Assembly: GCF_014333585.1 (NCBI RefSeq)
Contig: NZ_JACSCW010000001.1
Span: 1-64,000 of the forward strand
Direction: 5' to 3'
Length of the DNA stretch: 64,000 nt
Source of the DNA: Hymenobacter sp. BT188
GTDB taxonomy: Bacteria; Bacteroidota; Bacteroidia; Cytophagales; Hymenobacteraceae
This document shows positions 35,723-44,000 of this stretch, one piece after another. A program made the translations under genes and the position numbers. The notes below the pieces were generated by a model, which made no database searches, had not been told where the DNA came from, and worked only from the letters and a program-made list of their open reading frames with translations. Numbering within the stretch: the stretch's first letter is position 1; each line of letters opens with the position of its first letter.

Positions 35723-36697
35723 CTAGATCGAATAGCCGATTTTTTCGCGTACTCGATTAAGAACTTCCCGTCCATAAGCCTGCGCTTTGCGAGCGCCTTC
35801 GGCCAAACGTGCGTCAAGCTCAGGCAGATTTTGCATATAGAAATTAAACTGCTCACGCTCGGTAGCAAAGCGCTGCATGATTAGGTCAAATAACGCCTGT
35901 TTGGCGTGGCCATAACCGTAGCCGCCAGCCAGATATTTCTCGCGCATTATTTCAGTATCGGTAGGCGTAGCGAGCAGCGAGTGCAGCTTGAAAATAGTGT
36001 CGTTTTCCGGGTCTTTCGGGTCGTCAAGTCCGCGGCTATCCGTCACGATAGTTTTGATGGTTTTGAGTAGCTCTTTTTCGGGGGCAAATATGTCGATGAT
36101 ATTGCCATAGCTCTTGCTCATTTTCTGCCCATCGGTACCCGGAATTGTCATTAATTGCTCATCAACACGAGCCTTAGGCAGCACAAACGTTTCGCCGTAG
36201 CGGCTGTTGAATGTAGCGGCAATATCACGCGTGATTTCCAGGTGCTGAATCTGGTCTTTGCCCACGGGTACAATATCGGCGTCGTAGAGCAGGATATCCG
36301 CAGCCATAAGCACAGGGTACGTAAACAGGCCCGCATTTACGTCCGCCAGCCGATCCGACTTATCCTTGAATGAGTGGGCATTCGCCAGCATCGGGTACGG
36401 CGTGAAGCAGCTCAGATACCAGGTCAGTTCCGTTACCTGCGGCACATCGGACTGGCGATAAAACAGGTTTTTCTCCGTGTCAAATCCGCAGGCCAGCCAG
36501 GCTGCGGCCACGGCGTAGGTGTTTTGCCGCAGTACCTGCGCGTCGCGCACCGTAGTGAGTGAATGCAGATCAGCAATGAAATACAGCGAGTCGTTCTGGG
36601 CGCTTTTCGACAGCTCAATTGCGGGCAAAATGGCCCCCAGTAAGTTGCCGAGGTGTGGACGGCCGGTGCTTTGGATACCGGTGAGAATTCGGGACAT
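35723..36697 (-). CDS. trpS: Tryptophanyl-tRNA synthetase
   Basis: A 324-residue class I synthetase that charges tRNA-Trp. The HIGH-type motif is in TGRPHLGNLLG near residue 13 and the KMSKS loop in DGQKMSKSYGN near residue 195; DLHSLTTVRDAQVLRQNTY and ADILLYDADIVPVGKDQIQHLE are typical TrpS segments. Start ATG at 36697, 12 bp after the stop of the upstream hypothetical gene, suggesting co-transcription with it and with the YhhQ gene. The end is followed by a shared terminator. Confidence 0.97.
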   Translation of the reverse strand: MSRILTGIQSTGRPHLGNLLGAILPAIELSKSAQNDSLYFIADLHSLTTVRDAQVLRQNTYAVAAAWLACGFDTEKNLFYRQSDVPQVTELTWYLSCFTPYPMLANAHSFKDKSDRLADVNAGLFTYPVLMAADILLYDADIVPVGKDQIQHLEITRDIAATFNSRYGETFVLPKARVDEQLMTIPGTDGQKMSKSYGNIIDIFAPEKELLKTIKTIVTDSRGLDDPKDPENDTIFKLHSLLATPTDTEIMREKYLAGGYGYGHAKQALFDLIMQRFATEREQFNFYMQNLPELDARLAEGARKAQAYGREVLNRVREKIGYSI

Positions 36698-36709
36698 GAA
36701 AAAGAGAGT

Positions 36710-37345
36710 CTAAAACTCGCTGGCCAAGCCCGTGCGGGGAACGTCCACGAAAGGCTGACCAGTATTGAGTGAATGGATGAAAGCTTCGAGATTACGCTGT
36801 GAAATGCGTTTATCTGTTAGCAGTTTAATTAAGTCCCCTCGGTTTTGGACGTAAGGCGCCAATGCTAGGCGCAGTTCTTTGCTATTCTTTGGCAACGAAG
36901 TCGCCTCTTCTTCATTTGGCCGTTGTAACAAATAGGTGTTAAGGGTATAGGCACCACCATACGACATCATGGAACCACCTGATCCCATTATAGGCGCATA
37001 TCTGTTTTCCTCGTTGTAACGCATGAGCACTACTTGCCCACTGTCAAGGAGTTGTACAAATGTCAGTTTCATTACCTTTTCAGCTGTAACTGTTGGAACA
37101 ATAAAGCCGCTAGCAGTAGTGAAATTGCAGTTGCCAATTTGAAAACGATATACATCTTCTGGCAATAGTTTGACTACTTCTCCTTTCCCATTCTTGAAGT
37201 CTAAATAATTCGAGTGAAGTCGAATCATACCTACATGCCTTGTTTGGCTATCATTGCCAAAAATGCAGGAACCAGACTGAAAACCTTGAGCTAATAATAA
37301 ATGAGGCAATAAAACCCCGAAAAACGAAAGTAGAAATGCACGCAT
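36710..37345 (-). CDS. Secreted hypothetical protein, AT-rich
   Basis: A 211-residue protein with a clear signal peptide (MRAFLLSFFGVLLPHLLLAQ), which favours the ATG at 37345 over 37366. The first half is beta-rich (GMIRLHSNYLDFKNGKGEVVKLLPEDVYRFQIG), the second helical. I do not recognise the family. A sampled stretch has GC near 42 percent, clearly below the neighbours, which hints at recent arrival or relaxed selection. It is embedded between YhhQ (39 bp upstream) and trpS (12 bp downstream) on the same strand. Confidence 0.72.
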   Translation of the reverse strand: MRAFLLSFFGVLLPHLLLAQGFQSGSCIFGNDSQTRHVGMIRLHSNYLDFKNGKGEVVKLLPEDVYRFQIGNCNFTTASGFIVPTVTAEKVMKLTFVQLLDSGQVVLMRYNEENRYAPIMGSGGSMMSYGGAYTLNTYLLQRPNEEEATSLPKNSKELRLALAPYVQNRGDLIKLLTDKRISQRNLEAFIHSLNTGQPFVDVPRTGLASEF

Positions 37346-37384
37346 AAAGGCTTTGATTATTAACATCTACAGTTGGTTTGATTC

Positions 37385-38131
37385 TTACACACTTACATCA
37401 GCCGCTGCTTCCTGCTGCAATTCCACAGTTCCTTCGCTGCCTAGGTAGCGGTCAATCAGAAAATGGGCCAAATAAATTACCGGCGTCAGCATAATTGCCG
37501 CCGCGAATTTATACCAGTAGTTCGTGTTGGCTACGCTGAGCACTTGCTCAAACGACCAGTTGCCGAATAAGTAAAACGCCACGTACAGTACCACGAAGCT
37601 ATCCACAAGCTGGGAGATGAGCGTGGAGCCAGTAGCGCGCAGCCACACGTAGCGCCCACCCGTCAGGCGCCGTATTGCCTGAAATACCGTCGCGTCGAGC
37701 ACCTGCCCAATCAGAAAGGCCGTGATAGAACCGGCAATAATTCCCAGACCCTGGCGGAAAATGCTTTGGTAAGCAAAGTCAATATTGAATGGACGGCCAG
37801 CCGCGTCCGTCTTGTTTACATCGAGCCAGAAGGTGGCGGGGGGCAAATGTGTGGTGGCCAGAATAACCACGAAGGAATACAGAATCAGGCCCACGGTGAG
37901 GTAGCTGATACGCAGCACGCCCGCCCGCCCAAAGTATTCGTTGATGATATCGGTGGTGACAAATACGACTGGCCAAATAAGCACACCGGCCGTCAGGTTG
38001 CCGGGCAGCCCCATCAGGGCATCTACCGAAAAAATCTTGACTCCAATGATTTCTGCCAGCAATGCATTCACTACAAAAATCCCGCTGAGCACGAGGTAAA
38101 GCTGCTGTTTTTTGCGTCCGAAAGGGGTCAT
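37385..38131 (-). CDS. yhhQ: Queuosine precursor transporter, YhhQ family
   Basis: A 248-residue membrane protein of the YhhQ/VUT family, which takes up 7-cyano-7-deazaguanine or related queuosine precursors. Hallmarks are NALLAEIIGVKIF, the VFVTTDIINEYFGRAGV segment and SQLVDSFVVLYVAFYLFG, spread over six or more membrane helices. No preQ1 riboswitch is recognisable in the 77 bp upstream. One GCCCCCC motif (complement, 37838) is inside the gene. Confidence 0.9.
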   Translation of the reverse strand: MTPFGRKKQQLYLVLSGIFVVNALLAEIIGVKIFSVDALMGLPGNLTAGVLIWPVVFVTTDIINEYFGRAGVLRISYLTVGLILYSFVVILATTHLPPATFWLDVNKTDAAGRPFNIDFAYQSIFRQGLGIIAGSITAFLIGQVLDATVFQAIRRLTGGRYVWLRATGSTLISQLVDSFVVLYVAFYLFGNWSFEQVLSVANTNYWYKFAAAIMLTPVIYLAHFLIDRYLGSEGTVELQQEAAADVSV

Positions 38132-38208
38132 AAAAGCAGGAGCACGCTATAGCACGCTCAGATTTCGGTTGAAAAGAACTACTGGCTCAGTAAGCGGCCG
38201 GCAGCTAC

Positions 38209-39120
38209 TTAGAGGGTAACTATTTTGCCTTCAGTCGCCAGCTCTACCCACTCAAATACCGCTTTTGCCTCATCCAATAAAGGCTCCAGCTCGCGGTAGC
38301 GGGAGGAGAAGTGACCAATAAGCAGGCGGTGAGCATTGGCCCGACGCGCCAGGTGTGCCGCCTGCCGTGCTGTAGAATGATGGGTAAGCGTGGCCCGCTC
38401 GCGCATATCATCCATGAAAGTAGCCTCATGATACAGCAGATCCACGTCGCGCACCAAGTCGGCAAGGGCAGGAGTGTAGAGCGTATCGGCGCAGTAGGCG
38501 TAGCTGCGCGAAGGCGAAGGATCGGTGGTAACATCGGCATTGGCCACCACCAGATTGCCGGCTTCGTCGAATATATCTTCGCCCTGGGCCAGTCGGCTGA
38601 GCTGAGCTGGCGTGAGGTCGGCGGGGAGGCGGGTTTTATCGAGGTGGCGGCGCTTGGGGTGCTCCCGAAACAAATAGCCACAGCACGGAATCCGGTGCCG
38701 CATGGGCAGGCTATGTACAGTCAGATACTTGTCCTCATACACCAGCGCATGCTGCGTAGTATCAACGGGGGTAAAGTTCAGCTCGAAAGAAAGCTGGGTA
38801 TGGGAGTAGCGAAATTGTGTACTGATGATATCGTCGAGGCCAGCTGGGCCGAAGAGCAGCAGCGGTTCGGTGCGGCCGTGCAGGTGCATGGTGGAAAGCA
38901 GCCCAAACAGTCCGAAAAAGTGGTCGCCGTGGAGGTGAGAAATAAAAATGGCCCCCAGTCGCTGGTGGCGCACTTTGTATTCCATCAGGCGTCGCTGCGT
39001 GCCTTCGCCGCAATCAATGAGGTAGGAGTTCGCGTCGACGGAGAGCACCTGGGCTGTGTGGTGCCGGTTGAGAAAAGGCGTGGCCGAAGCACTACCCAGT
39101 ATTTTTAGCTCAAACTCCAT
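38209..39120 (-). CDS. rnz: Ribonuclease Z
   Basis: A 303-residue metallo-beta-lactamase-fold endonuclease that trims tRNA 3' ends. The zinc motif is SHLHGDHFFGLFGLL (HxHxDH, about 60-72), with further ligands in HEATF near 230 and GHFSSRY near 270, and an exosite region between. LGSASATPFLNRHHTAQVL at the start is the classic RNase Z opening. It is followed 77 bp later by yhhQ on the same strand. Confidence 0.96.
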   Translation of the reverse strand: MEFELKILGSASATPFLNRHHTAQVLSVDANSYLIDCGEGTQRRLMEYKVRHQRLGAIFISHLHGDHFFGLFGLLSTMHLHGRTEPLLLFGPAGLDDIISTQFRYSHTQLSFELNFTPVDTTQHALVYEDKYLTVHSLPMRHRIPCCGYLFREHPKRRHLDKTRLPADLTPAQLSRLAQGEDIFDEAGNLVVANADVTTDPSPSRSYAYCADTLYTPALADLVRDVDLLYHEATFMDDMRERATLTHHSTARQAAHLARRANAHRLLIGHFSSRYRELEPLLDEAKAVFEWVELATEGKIVTL

Positions 39121-39289
39121 GTGAGAAAGATGAATGGCTGAATGGAGGAATGAGTGAAATAGTAGTCGGATAAAAGACAGTTATTCACGCATTCCCCATT
39201 CACTCATCTAGCTATAAAAAAAAGTTGGTCGTCTACTATCAGCTTCGATAAACTGACAACAGACAACCAACAGCAGATAACTGAAAAAC

Positions 39290-39664
39290 CTATTCCTTGC
39301 TGGTCAAGTCGCGCTCGATAGCGTGCAGAAATACGCGGTCAATCCCTTCTTCAACGGTGGGCAGAATATGCAATACAGATTCAAGCTTGCTGATGGTGAT
39401 AAGCTTCATCACATGGTCTTGCAGGCCCGTGAGCACCAGCAAACCGCCGGTAGAATTGCATAAGCGGTTGGCAATCAGGATGGAGCTAAGCCCGGAAGAA
39501 TCAGTGTACTTCACGTTACCCAGATCCAGGATGAGGTTATTGATGCCTTCCGCGTTCAGCTTGACAAACTCCGATTTCAGGTCCGGGGCCACCGTGGTGT
39601 CCAGCTTCTTCTCATCAATAGTGATGATGGTGTAAGTTTCCTTTTTATCGATGGAGTACTTCAT
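39290..39664 (-). CDS. STAS-domain anti-sigma factor antagonist
   Basis: A 124-residue single STAS domain of the SpoIIAA type. The phosphorylatable serine site is DSSGLS (Ser56/Ser57), after LILDLGNVKY. Such proteins control anti-sigma kinases by partner switching. No kinase or phosphatase partner is encoded nearby in this window. It lies upstream of rnz on the same strand with a 169-bp gap. Confidence 0.88.
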   Translation of the reverse strand: MKYSIDKKETYTIITIDEKKLDTTVAPDLKSEFVKLNAEGINNLILDLGNVKYTDSSGLSSILIANRLCNSTGGLLVLTGLQDHVMKLITISKLESVLHILPTVEEGIDRVFLHAIERDLTSKE

Positions 39665-39899
39665 ACGGACGTTAGGGACGGGTTAATGGGAATTGCGAAG
39701 GTAACAAAAAAACAGTTCGTGTGAAATTGGCTAATCCCGGATAAGGAATACTCACACACAGACAAAAGTAAAAGAGTGGAATGAATTAATTGGGCGTAGC
39801 TAAGCGTAATAAGTACCCCATTCTATCATTCTTTTTATTCGAAATAGTCACTAAGCTAGGAAAAATACTGATTAAATTTAAGTACTAATCCCGAATTTT

Positions 39900-40736
39900 T
39901 TAAAGGCCCTTTTGGGGGGCAAATCCAAACGTAAGCGTGGCCCAAGTGCTTTGCCAATCGGCCGTTTTGCGGTCGGTGGTGGGCGCCATACACACAGTGC
40001 TAAGCATATAGCTGCCCGGAGCCGACAAATGAAACAGCACTCGTCCATTTTGGTTAGTGTATAATTTGGTTCGGCGGGTAATTGTTTGATTGGGTGCGCC
40101 ACGTTGCCACACATGTACCAACGCTCGGGGTAGCGGCTTGCCTTCATACAATACCCGCACAGTAAGAGCGGCCCCGGCTTTCAGGGCGTAAGGATTTTGC
40201 TCTGGAATCAATTCCAGCGCCTGCCCACTAGGGCGGGCAAACGTGCTGTCGTAAGTAATAATAGGTCCGGCCACAAGAAGCGTTTTGGCGCAGCGCTGGT
40301 ATAATTCGCGGCCGGGCTTGGTGGTTTCGCCACGCTGGCGGCGCAGGGTTAAGGCATTGTCGAGGCCAGTTTCCTGTAGGTAAGAAGTGAATTTATCACC
40401 GGCCAACTCCACGAAGGAATTAGTGGTGGTAAGCGCTAGCAAGTGCAAACCTGGCTTTTGGAAAGTAATAGCCGTTTGCAGCGTGTCGGCGCTGGTAGCG
40501 GCTGCGGTTAAATCAACGGAGTCTGTGGCGGTATAGTGGTGCAGACTGGTAAGGCGGGCGCTTTTACCAGCCCACCGCTCACCAGTAAAATCCTCCCCCA
40601 CAAAAACGTGCAGATTCTGCTGGTTACCAGCCAGCACAAAGAAGCGTGGTGGCAGCAACCAGAGCTCACTAGCTAAGCCAGCCACCGAGCACGCAAGCAG
40701 CGGCAGGATTATCAGAAATTTATGAGAAAGACGCAT
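39900..40736 (-). CDS. DUF4198-type secreted protein
   Basis: A 278-residue protein with an N-terminal signal peptide (MRLSHKFLIILPLLACSVAGLA) followed directly by SELWLLPPRFF, the usual start of DUF4198 proteins, and two Ig-like beta domains; the second begins near ALKAGAALTVRVLYEGKPLPRALVHVW. Family members are often linked to metal or nickel/cobalt uptake loci, but nothing like that is adjacent here. A GCCCCCC motif (complement, 39914) overlaps the last codons. Confidence 0.82.
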   Translation of the reverse strand: MRLSHKFLIILPLLACSVAGLASELWLLPPRFFVLAGNQQNLHVFVGEDFTGERWAGKSARLTSLHHYTATDSVDLTAAATSADTLQTAITFQKPGLHLLALTTTNSFVELAGDKFTSYLQETGLDNALTLRRQRGETTKPGRELYQRCAKTLLVAGPIITYDSTFARPSGQALELIPEQNPYALKAGAALTVRVLYEGKPLPRALVHVWQRGAPNQTITRRTKLYTNQNGRVLFHLSAPGSYMLSTVCMAPTTDRKTADWQSTWATLTFGFAPQKGL

Positions 40737-40869
40737 AAAATGAGTAAGACAACTTTCAGATATGATTGATTAACAGGCTTTAATGAAAAATTAATACAAA
40801 CATTTTTTCAACTCACATGTAATAGTATCTCAATGTTTGTTTAACTTTTTAACTAAAAAAATTCAACAA

Positions 40870-41910
40870 ATGAGAACGAACACTTTATTCCGCTCGCTTC
40901 CCTCATTCCGGGCCTTGCGATTACTTGCCGTTGGTTTGTTGGTTGGGCTAGGCGCTACCAGCTGCGACGACGATGAAGTGGATGTGCCGCCAGTTACCCA
41001 GCAAAATATTGTGCAAGTGGCCCAAGGCAATGCTGACTTCAGCGTTCTGGTTGCTGCTGTCACCAAGGCTGATCTGGCCACGACGCTAAGCGGCACCGGG
41101 CCCTTTACTGTGTTTGCTCCCAACAATGCAGCATTTGCCAAATTAGCTGGCGGCCCCCTCGACGCCTTCAGCTCGGCAGCCAAAATTAATGCCGTAACGG
41201 ATGCCACCCAGATTGCAGCCCTACGTGGCGTATTGCTCTATCACGTACTGAGCGCCAACGTAACGGCCGGCGATATTGCTGCTGGGGCTAGCACCAGCAC
41301 TACGGCGCGGCCGGCTAGTGCTTCGGGCGTCAATGACAACTCCATTTACCTGACCAAGGCCGGCAACAACGTCTTTATAAATGGTGGCACCAGAGTAGTA
41401 ACAGCCGATATAGATGCCAGCAATGGCACTATTCACGCTATCGATAACGTATTGCTGCCCCCAAGCCAGACTATTGCCGCTATCGTGCAAAGCAGCGCAA
41501 CTGCTAGCCCGGCCCAGTTTACGTTGCTATTGCAGGCACTGTCGCGACCCGCAGCGCAGGCCCTGTTAACGGCCGCCGCTGCCAACACTTCCAACATCAC
41601 CGTATTTGCCCCCACTGACGCTGCTTTTCGGGCAGCTTTGACGGCATTAAATCTGCAAAATGTAAGTCAGATACCTGATGCCACGCTGGTAAGCATTCTG
41701 CAAAAGCATATCGTCGGGACAGGCCGGGTCTTCTCGTCTGATCTGGCACCAGGCAACGTGGCTACGCTGAATGGCAATGTGACCATTGCTGCGGCTGGCA
41801 ACGGCTTTACCGTGCGCGGAGGATCCGGCACGGCTGCCAATATTACTGCCGCTAATATTCTGGCTACCAATGGCGTAGTGCACGTCATCAACCAAGTGCT
41901 ACTACCCTAA
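40870..41910 (+). CDS. Fasciclin-domain lipoprotein (two FAS1 domains)
   Basis: A 346-residue lipoprotein: signal peptide with LGATSC (Cys32), then two FAS1 domains. The first runs from about 50 to 200 (ADFSVLVAAVTKADL, GPFTVFAPNNAAFAKL, GTIHAIDNVLLP) and the second from about 205 to 346 (FTLLLQALSRPAAQ, ITVFAPTDAAFRAAL, VVHVINQVLLP). FAS1 proteins act in adhesion or matrix contact. The ATG at 40870 starts the signal peptide. The upstream 130 bp are AT-rich and probably hold the promoter, with a weak AATGTTTG -7 candidate. A terminator follows 23 bp after the stop. Confidence 0.93.
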   Translation: MRTNTLFRSLPSFRALRLLAVGLLVGLGATSCDDDEVDVPPVTQQNIVQVAQGNADFSVLVAAVTKADLATTLSGTGPFTVFAPNNAAFAKLAGGPLDAFSSAAKINAVTDATQIAALRGVLLYHVLSANVTAGDIAAGASTSTTARPASASGVNDNSIYLTKAGNNVFINGGTRVVTADIDASNGTIHAIDNVLLPPSQTIAAIVQSSATASPAQFTLLLQALSRPAAQALLTAAAANTSNITVFAPTDAAFRAALTALNLQNVSQIPDATLVSILQKHIVGTGRVFSSDLAPGNVATLNGNVTIAAAGNGFTVRGGSGTAANITAANILATNGVVHVINQVLLP

Positions 41911-41933
41911 CGCTAAGCGTAAGCACACGCATC

Positions 41934-41980
41934 AAAAAAAGCCCCCCAGCCGCTTTTATCGCACCTGGAGGGCTTTTTTT
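41934..41980. terminator. Shared terminator, one exact and one degenerate GCCCCCC arm
   Basis: AAAAAAAGCCCCCCAG pairs with CTGGAGGGCTTTTTTT (one mismatch) between the convergent fasciclin and glycogen synthase genes. Confidence 0.9.
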
Positions 41981-42018
41981 GATCAAGATGTAGAGACAAG
42001 CAAGTGTGCTATTCTTTT

Positions 42019-43857
42019 CTACACTTTCTCCAACGCCAGTGAATAAGCCCGATCGTAGTGTTCACGCAGGTTTTTCCAGTCGAATAGCTCGGAGGAACTC
42101 TCCACTTTATTTCGCTGCATAATTCGCTCGCGCCGATTTAGAAGCACAAAATTCCAGAGCATATTAGTGAGTTCTTCGGCCGCTTCGTCGAAGGTTTTCT
42201 CTTGGCGCTGCACCACATAAATGCCTTTGTCTTCGTGGTCGGGCACATTCTGCATCACATAGTCGCCAAAGCCGGATAAGTCGCTGGTAATGGCTGGTAC
42301 GCCACGGGCCACGCATTCGAGCGGCGTGTAGCCCCAGGGCTCATAATACGATGGGAAAATACCCAGGTGGCAGCCGCGCACAAATTGCCCGTACTCCATT
42401 CCAAACAAGGGAGACGTAGGCGAAACAAAATCAGGGTGGTACACGATTTTAACGCGGTCGTGCTGGTTGTTAACCAGGTTGGAGCGCCGCAGGAAATTTA
42501 AAATGTCATCCTTCGCGTCGTCAACCAAGTTGTGAGTGATAACGGAAGGTAGCTGTGTGGTTTTCCAACTTTGTAGGGTGCGGCGGTAGCGCAGGCGCCA
42601 GTAATCATCTACCATATCCGACAGATTAGGCAAGCGATGATCGGTGCTAGCGGCGGCGGCATACACGAGTCGCTCACCTACCTGCCGCTCTATGGCCGCG
42701 CAGGTTTCGCGCACTTCATCCAGCACCGCCCGGCTCTGAAGCACCAGCGGGTTGATGCTGGTAAATGGCCGCTTCGTGATAAAAAACATTACAACCTGAC
42801 CTTCCATGCCGCTTTGCTGCAAGCGGTAGTTCAGACGTGCCAGCGCTTCCAGCGTTATATCGAAGCCCTTGTTGTGATATTCATAGCGGCCCGAGGTAAA
42901 CATGTATAGCGTGTTATCCAGATCGAAGGCGTAGCTCTGGAAAAAGTGCGCCATTACAAAGTCATGGATCTTGGCCTTGTATTGCTGGTGCAGATTCTGA
43001 AATTCGTGCAGGGCCACGAAGCGCTCAATATTGAGGCCGTTGGGTAATACCGCGTCCGGAATTCTATCCAATAAATAAATGCACTCGCGCACCGTCAGCT
43101 CACTAACTGTCGTGAATACGTGGGAGCCGTGGGCAGCCGCGCGCTCTATCCGCACGGCCGTTTCGATGTTAAAATTGCGCGATTCTGCTTCCCAATTGAC
43201 CTGCATGAGGTGGTCGTAGAAGTTGGGATCATTCATGGCCAGATAGCGGCCCAGCAGCGTGGCGTGGGTAGTGAACACAATGTGTAAAGGCACCTGCTCG
43301 CGGCGCAACACCGGAATAGCTACGCCCGTCATCCACTCATGAAAATGAGCCACTACGCGCTGGGGTGGCACTGTTTCGGCAGTCAGAATTTGCAGAAAAA
43401 TAGTAGCCAAATGCCCGAAGGCTTCAACCTGATGCAGCAGGTCGTCGTGGTCGGGTGTGGGGATACCGTGGTGCTGCCATAGGTCAGTTTTGATGCTACC
43501 CAGACGGTCGTACACCTGAAAAGGATTGATGAGCACCACCCGCGGCCGGCCCGTTACAAGCCAAGTGCCGTACTGCACGTCGTAGCCCATGAGGCGCATC
43601 TGACGCACGGCCCCGGCAAATGGGTCGGTGAGGAGCGTTAGCTCATGATCTTCGATGGGCTCAAACTCGCCTTGTGCCTGCTGCGGAAAATAAGGCCCAA
43701 GCAGGCAATAACGGTCGCCCCAGCCTTGCACCGTGGCGGGTACTTTGGAGCGAATAACGGTATAAATGCCCCCCACCTGATTGCAGACTTCCCAAGCGAC
43801 TTCAACGAGCAGAGCATCGGGGGCAATGATTTCGGGGGCTGAGGGGGGGGGCTGCAT
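42019..43857 (-). CDS. Glycogen synthase, GT3 (GYS) type
   Basis: A 612-residue glycosyltransferase matching the eukaryote-like GT3 glycogen synthases found in Bacteroidota. VAWEVCNQVGGIYTVIRSK (about 18-36) is the donor-binding KxGG-like region of this family, FHEWMTGVAIPVLRREQVPLHIVFTTHATLLGRYLA is split here across about 170-210, and the C-terminal FPSYYEPWGYTPLECVARGVPAITSDLSGFG carries the E-x7-E retaining motif. It extends alpha-1,4-glucan from a nucleotide sugar. The start codon is followed by a run of nine C (coding strand) encoding PPP. The GH13 gene lies upstream on the same strand. Confidence 0.9.
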   Translation of the reverse strand: MQPPPSAPEIIAPDALLVEVAWEVCNQVGGIYTVIRSKVPATVQGWGDRYCLLGPYFPQQAQGEFEPIEDHELTLLTDPFAGAVRQMRLMGYDVQYGTWLVTGRPRVVLINPFQVYDRLGSIKTDLWQHHGIPTPDHDDLLHQVEAFGHLATIFLQILTAETVPPQRVVAHFHEWMTGVAIPVLRREQVPLHIVFTTHATLLGRYLAMNDPNFYDHLMQVNWEAESRNFNIETAVRIERAAAHGSHVFTTVSELTVRECIYLLDRIPDAVLPNGLNIERFVALHEFQNLHQQYKAKIHDFVMAHFFQSYAFDLDNTLYMFTSGRYEYHNKGFDITLEALARLNYRLQQSGMEGQVVMFFITKRPFTSINPLVLQSRAVLDEVRETCAAIERQVGERLVYAAAASTDHRLPNLSDMVDDYWRLRYRRTLQSWKTTQLPSVITHNLVDDAKDDILNFLRRSNLVNNQHDRVKIVYHPDFVSPTSPLFGMEYGQFVRGCHLGIFPSYYEPWGYTPLECVARGVPAITSDLSGFGDYVMQNVPDHEDKGIYVVQRQEKTFDEAAEELTNMLWNFVLLNRRERIMQRNKVESSSELFDWKNLREHYDRAYSLALEKV

Positions 43858-43939
43858 ATGCGAAAGAGTTTAGTAGGTCGTAGGGCTGACAAGATAGACG
43901 GGCTTACGGATTTTCCGCAGACTGGCACGTGTGAAAACG

Positions 43940-43980
43940 CAGAAGAGCGCAGAACGGGTAATTTGCTCTGCGCTCTTCTG
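43940..43980. terminator. Hairpin after the GH13 gene
   Basis: Perfect 14-bp arms (CAGAAGAGCGCAGA and its complement, 43940-43953 and 43967-43980) with a 13-nt loop. It lies between the GH13 stop and the glycogen synthase start; there is no long T-run, so it may only partly stop read-through. Confidence 0.6.
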
Positions 43981-44000
43981 TAAGATCCGATTTACGACTT

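Noticed and set aside
38132..38208. preQ1 riboswitch before yhhQ
   Set aside because: The 77-bp gap has no pseudoknot-like preQ1 pattern that I can recognise.
38311..39108. 265-residue open frame antisense to rnz
   Set aside because: Shadow of a GC-rich gene; the opposite strand encodes a full RNase Z with its catalytic motifs.
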